A stretch of DNA of 17,789 nucleotides from JAVBQF01 sp031549195 (lineage in GTDB: Bacteria; Bacillota_I; Bacilli_A; RF39; UBA660), in assembly GCA_031549195.1 (NCBI GenBank), contig JAVBQF010000045.1, forward strand, positions 1 to 17,789, given 5' to 3'. This document shows positions 1 through 5,810 of the stretch, piece by piece (the stretch's first letter is position 1; each line of letters opens with the position of its first letter). Below the pieces are notes generated by a model that was given only the letters and a program-made list of their open reading frames with translations, had not been told where the DNA came from and ran no database searches. The translations under genes were made by a program, and so were the position numbers.

Positions 1-1
1 T

Positions 2-58
2 AAAGCTAAAAAGATATTTGAAGATAAATTAAAATATCATGAGGACACTTTAAAGTAG
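2..58 (+). CDS. C-terminal tail of an upstream gene (partial)
   Basis: One plus-strand frame is open from the left edge to a TAG at 56-58 and gives 18 lysine-rich residues ending HEDTLK. The other two plus frames hit early stops (1-3 and 30-32). The stop lies inside the hairpin of the terminator at 44-68, as expected for the last gene of a transcription unit. Only the tail is visible, so no function can be assigned. A chance open frame of this length is possible. Confidence 0.4.
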   Translation, partial: KAKKIFEDKLKYHEDTLK

Positions 59-68
59 TGTCTTTTTT
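44..68 (+). terminator. Intrinsic terminator of the upstream gene
   Basis: GACACT at 44-49 pairs with AGTGTC at 57-62 around a 7-base loop and is followed directly by six T residues (63-68). One G-T and one A-T pair can extend the stem outward. This is a standard Rho-independent terminator on the plus strand. Confidence 0.85.
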
Positions 69-135
69 ATGTATTGGTGTTTAAAAAAGTACTATGGAGT
101 TGATAAGTTCTTCTGATTAACTGTGATAATGGCAA

Positions 136-173
136 AACTAAAAGATGTTAGATAATATATAAAATCCCTAACA
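136..173 (-). terminator. Possible terminator of the HEPN-protein gene
   Basis: Read on the minus strand just after the HEPN gene stop, TGTTAG (168-173) pairs with CTAACA (146-151) across a 16-base AT-rich loop. A T-rich run (TCTTTTAG) follows. The stem is short and the loop is long, so this is a weak candidate. Confidence 0.4.
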
Positions 174-187
174 CCTTGTATATAGTC

Positions 188-466
188 TTAATCATTAAGA
201 TATCTTTCAAACATTTCAATAATAGTTTTATTCATTATCTTTCGTGCAAGTGTCTCTCTAAATTGAACAGACTTTTCTCTTCCTCTTCCTTTTAGCTTTT
301 CTAGTTCTTCTTCAATTATTTTTTGATAATTAATCATTTCTTCATAGGCATTTTCATAACGGGCTAAAGCATTTACTGCTTTACCAGTATAACCATTCAT
401 TTCTTTTATAATATCATCTTCTGAAATGAAGTAATTATTATTAATATTTTTAGTTATTCTTTTCAT
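188..466 (-). CDS. Possible nested 92-residue protein from an internal start
   Basis: Inside the HEPN-protein frame, ATG at 464-466 (codon 418) is preceded by AAAAGGAGGT (471-480), the best Shine-Dalgarno match seen in the window, with about 5 bases of spacing. A perfect TATAAT lies just upstream on the same strand (483-488), with no clear -35. The product would begin MKRITKNINNNYF, contain NALARYENAYEEM and a charged coiled-coil-like stretch, and end MFERYLND. From memory, its start and its LA-x-YE segment recall short phage-associated proteins that begin M-K-R-L-T and carry an LAxYED segment. It could be an independently made C-terminal isoform (perhaps a regulator of the HEPN part), or the relic of a downstream gene fused by stop-codon loss. 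The lysine/glutamate codons AAA AAG GAG could also create the signal by chance. Confidence 0.45.
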   Translation of the reverse strand: MKRITKNINNNYFISEDDIIKEMNGYTGKAVNALARYENAYEEMINYQKIIEEELEKLKGRGREKSVQFRETLARKIMNKTIIEMFERYLND

Positions 467-1717
467 ATTAACCTCCTTTTTAATTATACTATAATTATTT
501 AAAAGGCGAGTTATTTTATCTTGATTATTTAGATAGAAACTACATACTATTTTAAAATATGTATTTATTCTTTCCGCTACTATTTCGAGTAGAGACTCAT
601 TATACATTCTTTTCCCATCTGCATTTTTATATTTGGGATAGTTTTGATAAAAGGTATTTAACTTATCGAATGCTGATTTTTCTCTTTTTTCATTTCCGTG
701 TGATTTTCTTGATCTAAGATTATATATGTTTCTTAATTCTTTTTTTGTCTTCTTAATAAGTGTATTATCTTTAATTTGTAACTCTTCAACTACGCAATAA
801 CATATGTTATCAATAAATTGTTTAGTAACATTTTCATCATATGGCGCTATTAATGATTGAAGTACAGTTATATAAGATTGAATGGAGTCTAAATCATTTT
901 CTTCATTTTTAACAACTAGTGTCTTAGATATTTTTATAAATTTAAACCATAATTTTTCATTTGTAAAAAACTTATCTATTAGATTATTCGATTCAATGAA
1001 ATTTAAGTAAAGTTTAAGCCCAATTAATTCACTTCCTAAATAAGCTCCAATTATTTTGTTAAGATGGCTTCTGTCTGGATAAAAGTAATTAGCCTTTACT
1101 TCATAAATAGATAGAAAAGTGTTGTTATTATAGCTAAGTGCTGAAAATACTTTCATAAAGTAATTTATAAAAATAGATATTTTACCATTCACATCATCAA
1201 CACTTTCAATGTCATAGTTAAATTCACCTAACATATCACAATACTTATCATTCATTTCTATTATTTTATCTGTTTCTTTTACATCAACAACAATAATACT
1301 TTTACAGAAAAGGATTAATTCTGCTAACACTTTTTCTTTTTTTGAATCATAATCATTTATTTTGATATGCTCATGTTCAACAAACATCTTTAAACTTTTT
1401 TCATGATCTTTAGTAAATCTATATTGATATGGAAACACATGTGGCATTTTATCTTCGCTACTAGTAACAATTTTTTTAATTTCTGATAAGGTTAAATTCC
1501 TAATGTAGATACCTAATCTTTTACTAATAAAATACACTTTATCAAGTTTTCCCATGAGTGAAAAAAATAAATATGCATCTTTGTTTTTCTCAATATCAGG
1601 TGCTAAATCTATTTCTTTTATTATCTGCTTTGCAGAAAGACAATAATCAATTTTTTTATTAAATCTTTCTTGCATTTCCTCTATGAGCAATAATGGATTT
1701 TCATCTAACTCTTTCAT
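188..1717 (-). CDS. HEPN-domain (Apea-like) protein, putative RNase/abortive-infection type
   Basis: This 509-residue soluble protein starts at an ATG with AAGGAGA placed 7 bases upstream. Residues about 275-400 look like a HEPN helical domain of the Apea-like kind. The key segment is YNLRSRKSHG, with R335 and H340 forming the R-x4-H motif that in active HEPN families is the metal-independent RNase site; that catalytic role is family knowledge. I do not recognise the N-terminal 270 residues, which are helical and charged. The C-terminal 92 residues look like a separate module with their own ribosome binding site at 471-480. The gene stands alone, with a divergent small gene upstream and no evident nucleotidyltransferase (MNT) antitoxin partner. 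Phage defence or RNA cleavage is inference. An inactive or purely binding HEPN protein is possible. Confidence 0.65.
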   Translation of the reverse strand: MKELDENPLLLIEEMQERFNKKIDYCLSAKQIIKEIDLAPDIEKNKDAYLFFSLMGKLDKVYFISKRLGIYIRNLTLSEIKKIVTSSEDKMPHVFPYQYRFTKDHEKSLKMFVEHEHIKINDYDSKKEKVLAELILFCKSIIVVDVKETDKIIEMNDKYCDMLGEFNYDIESVDDVNGKISIFINYFMKVFSALSYNNNTFLSIYEVKANYFYPDRSHLNKIIGAYLGSELIGLKLYLNFIESNNLIDKFFTNEKLWFKFIKISKTLVVKNEENDLDSIQSYITVLQSLIAPYDENVTKQFIDNICYCVVEELQIKDNTLIKKTKKELRNIYNLRSRKSHGNEKREKSAFDKLNTFYQNYPKYKNADGKRMYNESLLEIVAERINTYFKIVCSFYLNNQDKITRLLNNYSIIKKEVNMKRITKNINNNYFISEDDIIKEMNGYTGKAVNALARYENAYEEMINYQKIIEEELEKLKGRGREKSVQFRETLARKIMNKTIIEMFERYLND

Positions 1718-1738
1718 TTTTAAATCTCCTTAAAGTAT

Positions 1739-1744
1739 ATTATA
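1739..1744 (-). promoter_or_regulatory. -10 element for the HEPN-protein gene
   Basis: On the minus strand a perfect TATAAT lies 21 bases before the start codon and just upstream of the AAGGAGA ribosome binding site. The hexamer at -35 is poor (GTATTA at 17-base spacing). TATAAT is common by chance in such AT-rich DNA. Confidence 0.35.
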
Positions 1745-1779
1745 TAGATATTTTATCATAATAATACTGGAGGAATGTT

Positions 1780-2217
1780 ATGAATGCTAATTATGAAATA
1801 TTAAATCATATCTATAAGGATTCATCTATGGCAGTATATTCTACTAAGGAACTACTAGATGAAATAAGAGATAAAGAAAACAAAATTAAAATGACTCTTA
1901 GTGAAATAATCGATGGATATGAAAAGTATGTGAAGAAAAGTGATAAGCTGATTGATAAGCATGATGAGGATGCTAAAGGCAGTGGGATGATGGCAAAGAT
2001 TGGTGCTAAATCAGGTATAAAAAAAGAAGTGAAAAAAGATAATAGTGATTCTGCAATAGCTGATATGATGATTAAAGGCGTTACTATAGGAACTATTGAT
2101 ATGGAAAAGAAAATAAATACTTATAGTGAAGATGCTGATAGAAAGACATTAAAGTTTGCTAAAGAATTTCTTAAATTTCAAAAGGAATCCATTGAAAAAT
2201 TAAAAGAATTTTTATAA
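1780..2217 (+). CDS. Conserved-looking helical protein of unknown function
   Basis: The product has 145 residues and no signal peptide or convincing membrane segment. The start is fixed by TGGAGGA about 6 bases before ATG. Residues 20-65 and 105-145 are long, lysine/glutamate-rich amphipathic helices that could form a bundle or coiled coil. A flexible region around 68-90 (GSGMMAKIGAKSG, then a Lys/Asp/Ser-rich linker) and a small hydrophobic segment near 95-105 (MMIKGVTIGTIDM) separate them. A ferritin-like four-helix bundle is one possible fold, but no metal-ligand pattern is clear. The gene diverges from the HEPN gene, only 62 bases away, and ends in a terminator shared with the converging small gene. 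I do not recognise the family. Confidence 0.75.
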   Translation: MNANYEILNHIYKDSSMAVYSTKELLDEIRDKENKIKMTLSEIIDGYEKYVKKSDKLIDKHDEDAKGSGMMAKIGAKSGIKKEVKKDNSDSAIADMMIKGVTIGTIDMEKKINTYSEDADRKTLKFAKEFLKFQKESIEKLKEFL

Positions 2218-2248
2218 AGATTAGATTTTAAAATATCTAATCTTTTTC
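2218..2248. terminator. Bidirectional terminator between convergent genes
   Basis: AGATTAGA (2218-2225) pairs perfectly with TCTAATCT (2236-2243), and TTTT follows on the plus strand. The stem begins immediately after the stop of the 145-residue gene and covers the stop of the opposing 64-residue gene, so it can serve both. The T-run on the minus side (TTTATAAA) is weaker. Confidence 0.75.
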
Positions 2249-2431
2249 TAACTTTTCTAATTCATTACCTATTAATTCAGTTGCTATATAAAATGCTTTA
2301 AGTCGATTTCTTATAAGCGTTGATTGTGGAGAACCTTCCCTTAATTTTGGTTGTACTTTTTCACATTTACTTATAGTAGAGTTTATTGCGCGTAATGCTT
2401 CATTTAGATCTTCTTTTGTAAAACTATTCAT
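2237..2431 (-). CDS. Small helical protein of unknown function (64 aa)
   Basis: The start is supported by AAGGTGA 6 bases before ATG. The product is 64 residues, charged and entirely helical by eye, with FTKEDLNEALRAINSTISKCEK in the first half and a C-terminal helix IATELIGNELEKLEKD. From memory, similar 60-70 residue proteins are common in Clostridia and other Bacillota, but I know of no assigned function. Only 27 bases separate it from the end of the upstream alkyltransferase-like gene on the same strand, with no visible terminator between them, so the two may be co-transcribed. Confidence 0.75.
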   Translation of the reverse strand: MNSFTKEDLNEALRAINSTISKCEKVQPKLREGSPQSTLIRNRLKAFYIATELIGNELEKLEKD

Positions 2432-2458
2432 AAAATCACCTTTAATATAAATTTATTA

Positions 2459-2770
2459 TTATAAAATGTCCCATTTATATTTTTTTAAATCAACATTATT
2501 ATTATTTTTAAATATTATTCCCTCTTTGAGTAAAAGATTTTTTTGATTTGTCCATCCTGGAACTAACCTTCCACTATGATTTACTACTCTATGGCATGGA
2601 TACTTCCCATAATGCTCTGCTAGACTAAGTGCTTTGCCTACAAGTCTAGCATTTCTTTCCATTCCAATGAGTTTGGCAACTTGACCATAAGTAGCTACAC
2701 TTCCTTTTGGTATTTCTTCTACAACGGAATATATTTCATATAATAAGTCTTCATCTAATACTTTGGACAT
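2459..2770 (-). CDS. Alkyltransferase-like (MGMT C-domain) DNA repair protein
   Basis: The 103-residue product is a stand-alone DNA-binding domain of the O6-alkylguanine-DNA alkyltransferase family. Residues 20-50 form the helix-turn-helix region (IPKGSVATYGQVAKLIG, then NARLVGKAL), and PCHRVV at 58-63 carries the Cys59-His60-Arg61 active motif. The downstream GRLVPGW is the alkyltransferase-like (ATL) form, not the GGY form of true MGMT. In ATLs the Cys is often replaced by Trp, and the protein flags alkylated guanine for excision repair. Here the Cys is kept, so alkyl transfer remains possible. The N-terminal domain of full MGMT is absent. The start has AAGGTGA 5 bases upstream and an extended -10 behind it. 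Confidence 0.9.
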   Translation of the reverse strand: MSKVLDEDLLYEIYSVVEEIPKGSVATYGQVAKLIGMERNARLVGKALSLAEHYGKYPCHRVVNHSGRLVPGWTNQKNLLLKEGIIFKNNNNVDLKKYKWDIL

Positions 2771-2790
2771 ATAATCACCTTGCTGATATA

Positions 2791-2799
2791 ATTATAGCA
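2791..2799 (-). promoter_or_regulatory. Extended -10 promoter for the alkyltransferase-like gene
   Basis: On the minus strand the sequence reads TGCTATAAT, a perfect extended -10 (TGn plus TATAAT). The -35 is poor (TATTTA), as is usual for extended -10 promoters. Transcription would start near 2784, giving a leader of about 14 bases that contains the ribosome binding site. Confidence 0.55.
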
Positions 2800-2857
2800 T
2801 ATATATCAAATACTAAATAAATGTAATACTTTATTTTAATATAGTCTGGAGGCACTA

Positions 2858-3667
2858 ATGAAAAAAATAGTTTTTTTAGATATAGATGGAACTTTAAAAC
2901 ATGATGATGGTACAATTTCCCCTGGTACAATTTCTACGATAAGAAAATTGGTGGAAATGGGAATATATGTTGTTTTATGTGGTGGAAGACCTAGATATTA
3001 TGTAGAGGATATTCAAAGGCAAATAGGATCTAGCAAATATATTATTACTTCTAATGGTGCTGAAATATATGATATAGAAAAGGGAGCAGTTGTATACGAT
3101 AATTGTATTAGCTATACTGACTTACAATATCTATATCAATTAGCGTTAAAATATGATGTCAGATTTAGTCTTTGTATTAAAAATAAAGAATATTTAAATA
3201 GAATTATTAGAAATGAGAATCAAGAGTTAATTAGTGATAATATTGAATCACTTATGAAAGAAAATAATATTAAAAGTTTTTTTATAATGGGCAGCAGGGA
3301 AGTAATAATCAAATTGAATATTGAAATAAATAACACAGATACATTGAGAGTAGCAGAGTCATCTTTAAATTTAAATGGGAGTAATTTCAGTAATGATGAC
3401 TGGATTAGTGTAGTGTCTAAATCAACCTCTAAAGGTTCGGCTATTACTAAAGTTTGTAAGTTTTTAGAAATTAATTTAGAAGACACTATTGGTATTGGAA
3501 ACGATTATAATGATATCCCAATGTTTGAGACAGTAGGATTAAGTGTAGTAATTAAAGATGCAAATGATGAAGTTAAGAAATATGCAGATATAGTAACATT
3601 ATCTAATAATGAAGACGGAGTAGACTCTGCACTAAAAGAAATTTATAAAGAATTACTATTCTTATAA
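2858..3667 (+). CDS. Cof-type HAD-superfamily phosphatase
   Basis: The product has 269 residues, the normal length for Cof/YwpJ-type phosphatases with a C2B cap. Motif I is FLDIDGTL, with nucleophile D8 and acid D10. Motif II lies in CGGRPR (41-46), followed by TSNGAEI (64-70). Motif III is K192 in SKGSAI, and motif IV is GNDYNDIPMF (214-223) with metal ligands D216 and D219. These proteins are cytosolic and dephosphorylate sugar phosphates, nucleotides or cofactors such as PLP or FMN; the substrate cannot be read from the sequence. TGGAGG before ATG fixes the start. The gene diverges from the alkyltransferase-like gene, and no partner is evident. Confidence 0.93.
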   Translation: MKKIVFLDIDGTLKHDDGTISPGTISTIRKLVEMGIYVVLCGGRPRYYVEDIQRQIGSSKYIITSNGAEIYDIEKGAVVYDNCISYTDLQYLYQLALKYDVRFSLCIKNKEYLNRIIRNENQELISDNIESLMKENNIKSFFIMGSREVIIKLNIEINNTDTLRVAESSLNLNGSNFSNDDWISVVSKSTSKGSAITKVCKFLEINLEDTIGIGNDYNDIPMFETVGLSVVIKDANDEVKKYADIVTLSNNEDGVDSALKEIYKELLFL

Positions 3668-3725
3668 ATATATATTATTGTATATTATTTGCTTTTTAGG
3701 ATATTCACTAAATATTATTTAAATG

Positions 3726-3734
3726 TGATACAAT
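3726..3734 (+). promoter_or_regulatory. Extended -10 for the TfoX-domain gene
   Basis: TGATACAAT fits an extended -10 (TGn plus TACAAT). It lies only 5 bases upstream of the GGAAGGTGG ribosome binding site, so any leader would be extremely short. The same nonamer occurs before the PNPOx gene (10983-10991). Confidence 0.35.
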
Positions 3735-3753
3735 TAGTAGGAAGGTGGATTAT

Positions 3754-4071
3754 ATGGCAACTACAAAAGAGTTTATAGATTATATTAACGATCAATTAGG
3801 TGATATTGGTGTTACAAATAGGAAAATGTTTGGAGAATATGGACTATATTATAATAGTAAGTTCTTCGCGTGCATTTGTGATGATCAATTATTTGTTAAA
3901 ATAACCGAAGCTGGCAAAAATATAGTAGAAGAGCCAGTCCTTGCTCCTCCATATAAGGGTGCTAGTGATTATTTGTTGATAGATAATTTAGAAGATAAGA
4001 ATTTTTTGAGAGAGCTAGTCATTAAAACTTGTGATGAGTTACCATTACCAAAACCTAAGAAGAAAAAGTAA
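3754..4071 (+). CDS. TfoX N-terminal domain protein
   Basis: The product is 105 residues. I chose ATG 3754 because GGAAGGTGG (3740-3748) is well spaced for it, whereas the in-frame GTG at 3745 lies inside that site. The motif RKMFGEYGLYY, the following beta segment FFACICDDQLFVKI and the APPYKGASDYLLI region match the TfoX_N family. The C-terminal helix ends in a lysine tail. In gamma-proteobacteria TfoX/Sxy promotes competence gene expression, but stand-alone N-domain proteins in Bacillota have no established role, so competence should not be inferred. The gene lies 96 bases before the ABC-F gene and has no terminator after it, so read-through is possible. Confidence 0.88.
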   Translation: MATTKEFIDYINDQLGDIGVTNRKMFGEYGLYYNSKFFACICDDQLFVKITEAGKNIVEEPVLAPPYKGASDYLLIDNLEDKNFLRELVIKTCDELPLPKPKKKK

Positions 4072-4098
4072 TTAATAACATAGTAAAAATCAAAATAA

Positions 4099-4152
4099 GA
4101 GGTGGGAAAATGTACAAAAAATAGCAGCTAGGCATAGGCTACATTTATGCTG
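4099..4152 (+). promoter_or_regulatory. Candidate leader-peptide region before the ABC-F gene
   Basis: GAGGTGGG (4099-4106) stands in good position before a five-codon frame, ATG TAC AAA AAA TAG (4110-4124, Met-Tyr-Lys-Lys). Two mutually exclusive small hairpins follow: AGCTA (4126-4130) with TAG-CT (4135-4140, one bulged G), and GCATA (4132-4136) with TATGC (4146-4150). Antibiotic-resistance ABC-F genes are often controlled by ribosome stalling on short leaders, so this could be an attenuator. I see no terminator T-run, and neither stem hides the GGAGG at 4159-4163, so the mechanism is unproven. Confidence 0.35.
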
Positions 4153-4167
4153 AAAAATGGAGGATAA

Positions 4168-5688
4168 ATGTTAGAAGTTAAAAACTTAAGTATTATTGTA
4201 GGCTTAAAGATAATTATTAATGATTTGAGCTTTATTATTAACAGTGGAGATAAGCTTGCTATTATTGGTGAAGAGGGGAATGGAAAGTCTACACTTTTAA
4301 AAGCCATTGTAAATAAACTAGACTATGGTTTAGTATCTGGTACAATTAACTATAAAGATAATACAATTGGATACTTAGAACAATCTATCAATGAAGAAGA
4401 ATTAAAATTAAGTGTTCATAATTATTTATTCACAACAGATGAGGATTACTATTTTAAAATCGATCAATTATATAAATTATTAAAACAATTAAATATTAAA
4501 GAAGAATTATTAGAAAGAGATTTTTTAAACTCATTGTCGGGAGGGGAAAAGGTTAAGATTCAATTGCTTAGAATTTTACTTGAAGATCCTGACATATTAC
4601 TTTTAGATGAACCTACTAATGATTTGGATATTGATACGTTAAAATGGCTAGAAGTTTTTATTAATAATACCAATAAACCAGTGATATTTGTCTCACATGA
4701 TGAAACATTACTATCGAATACTGCTAATATGATATTGCATTTGGAACTATTAAAAAAGAAAAGTGAGCCTAAGTATACCGTGTCTAAAACAACATATGAT
4801 AATTATGTTAACGATAGACTAAATTACATTGCTAAGACTACAAAAGTGGCTAAAAAAGAAAAGACTGAGTACGATAAGCAAGTAGCTAAACTAACTCAAG
4901 TAATGCAGAAAGTTGATTATAGACAAGAAACTATTTCTAGAAGTCTTCCTCATGTAGGTAGACTCTTAAAAAAGAAGATGAAAAATATTAAGTCACAAGA
5001 AAGAAAGTTGCTCGATAAAGAATTAACAGAAGTACCAGATGTAGAAGAAACAATTAATTTGTTTTTTAATGATGTTAATATTCCGTCAAAAAAAGAAATA
5101 ATCACTATAAAAATAGATACTTTATCTGTTGAAGATAGAGTATTAGTAAATAATATTGAATTAAAGTTGATTGGTAATGCTTCTATAGTTATTGTAGGGA
5201 AGAATGGTGTAGGTAAAACTACTCTGCTAAGAAAAATATATAATGACTTAAAGGGAAGAGCTGATATAAAATTAGGTTATATGCCTCAGAACTATAATGA
5301 TATATTATCAAGTTATAAAACACCAATTGATTATTTATGCAATACCTTTGATAAAGAAGAAATATCTCTTTATAGAAGTTATATGGGTAATATGAACTTT
5401 ACTAAAGAAGAAATGACTGGCAATATTGAAAGTTTATCTGGTGGTAATAAAGCAAAATTAATTCTTCTAAAATTAATTGTAGATGAATGCAATGTATTGA
5501 TACTCGATGAGCCAACGAGAAATGTTAGTCCACTTTCAAATCCTATAATTAGAAAAATGTTACAAGATTTTGGTGGTGCTATTATATCAGTATCACATGA
5601 TAGAAAGTATATCGATGAAGTGTGTAGTAAAATATATGAACTAACACAATATGGTTTAAAGGAAATTGGTAAGGATAGAATTTTGTAA
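4168..5688 (+). CDS. ABC-F family ATPase (ribosome-associated, possible antibiotic resistance)
   Basis: The product has 506 residues with two ABC domains, no membrane segments and a charged linker, the ABC-F plan. Domain 1 has Walker A GEEGNGKST (34-42), signature LSGGE (123-127), Walker B ILLLDEPTND with Glu148, and a switch His in FVSHDE (177). The linker, about 195-310, is lysine-rich, including GRLLKKKMKN, where the P-site-tRNA-interacting arm of this family lies. Domain 2 has Walker A GKNGVGKTT (344-352), LSGGN (423-427), Walker B LILDEPTRNVSPLSN with Glu448, and His477. The usual N-H-L-D D-loop is altered in domain 2. ABC-F proteins act on the ribosome; some dislodge antibiotics, others are housekeeping translation factors. 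The resistance spectrum cannot be assigned. TGGAGG before ATG supports the start, and a terminator follows. Confidence 0.93.
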   Translation: MLEVKNLSIIVGLKIIINDLSFIINSGDKLAIIGEEGNGKSTLLKAIVNKLDYGLVSGTINYKDNTIGYLEQSINEEELKLSVHNYLFTTDEDYYFKIDQLYKLLKQLNIKEELLERDFLNSLSGGEKVKIQLLRILLEDPDILLLDEPTNDLDIDTLKWLEVFINNTNKPVIFVSHDETLLSNTANMILHLELLKKKSEPKYTVSKTTYDNYVNDRLNYIAKTTKVAKKEKTEYDKQVAKLTQVMQKVDYRQETISRSLPHVGRLLKKKMKNIKSQERKLLDKELTEVPDVEETINLFFNDVNIPSKKEIITIKIDTLSVEDRVLVNNIELKLIGNASIVIVGKNGVGKTTLLRKIYNDLKGRADIKLGYMPQNYNDILSSYKTPIDYLCNTFDKEEISLYRSYMGNMNFTKEEMTGNIESLSGGNKAKLILLKLIVDECNVLILDEPTRNVSPLSNPIIRKMLQDFGGAIISVSHDRKYIDEVCSKIYELTQYGLKEIGKDRIL

Positions 5689-5692
5689 AAAT

Positions 5693-5724
5693 AAATATAT
5701 TTGATAGACATCAGATATATTTTT
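5693..5724 (+). terminator. Terminator after the ABC-F gene
   Basis: AAATATATTTGAT (5693-5705) pairs with ATCAGATATATTT (5710-5722) across an AGAC loop, 13 pairs with a single G-T wobble. The stem is AT-rich and merges into a short T-run (5720-5724). It starts 4 bases after the ABC-F stop. Confidence 0.65.
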
Positions 5725-5752
5725 AAAAACTATGTAAAATAATAGAATATCA

Positions 5753-5781
5753 TTTATCACATTTGAAATATGAAGTATAAT
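5753..5781 (+). promoter_or_regulatory. Promoter for the P-type ATPase gene
   Basis: A perfect TATAAT at 5776-5781 follows TTTATC (5753-5758) at 17-base spacing. The predicted start near 5788 leaves a leader of about 23 bases containing the TGGAG site (5801-5805). The upstream terminator makes an independent promoter necessary here. The -35 match is modest. Confidence 0.5.
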
Positions 5782-5810
5782 ATATAGTATGATTAAATAA
5801 TGGAGTAGAT

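Noticed and set aside
3220..3486. Minus-strand open frame inside the Cof-type phosphatase (and similar antisense frames at 5379-5711, 5750-6076, 6092-6274, 9010-9273, 12215-12481 and 16885-17136)
   Set aside because: Each lies opposite a well-supported gene or its leader, lacks a ribosome binding site of note and shows low-complexity Phe/Ile/Ser/Leu composition typical of antisense shadows.
3668..3695. AT-rich inverted repeat after the Cof-type phosphatase as a terminator
   Set aside because: Only about six A-T pairs can form, and the nearby T-run is separated from them by several bases; not better than chance in this composition.
3745..3753. GTG at 3745 as start of the TfoX-domain gene
   Set aside because: It lies inside the GGAAGGTGG ribosome binding site that is well spaced for the ATG at 3754.
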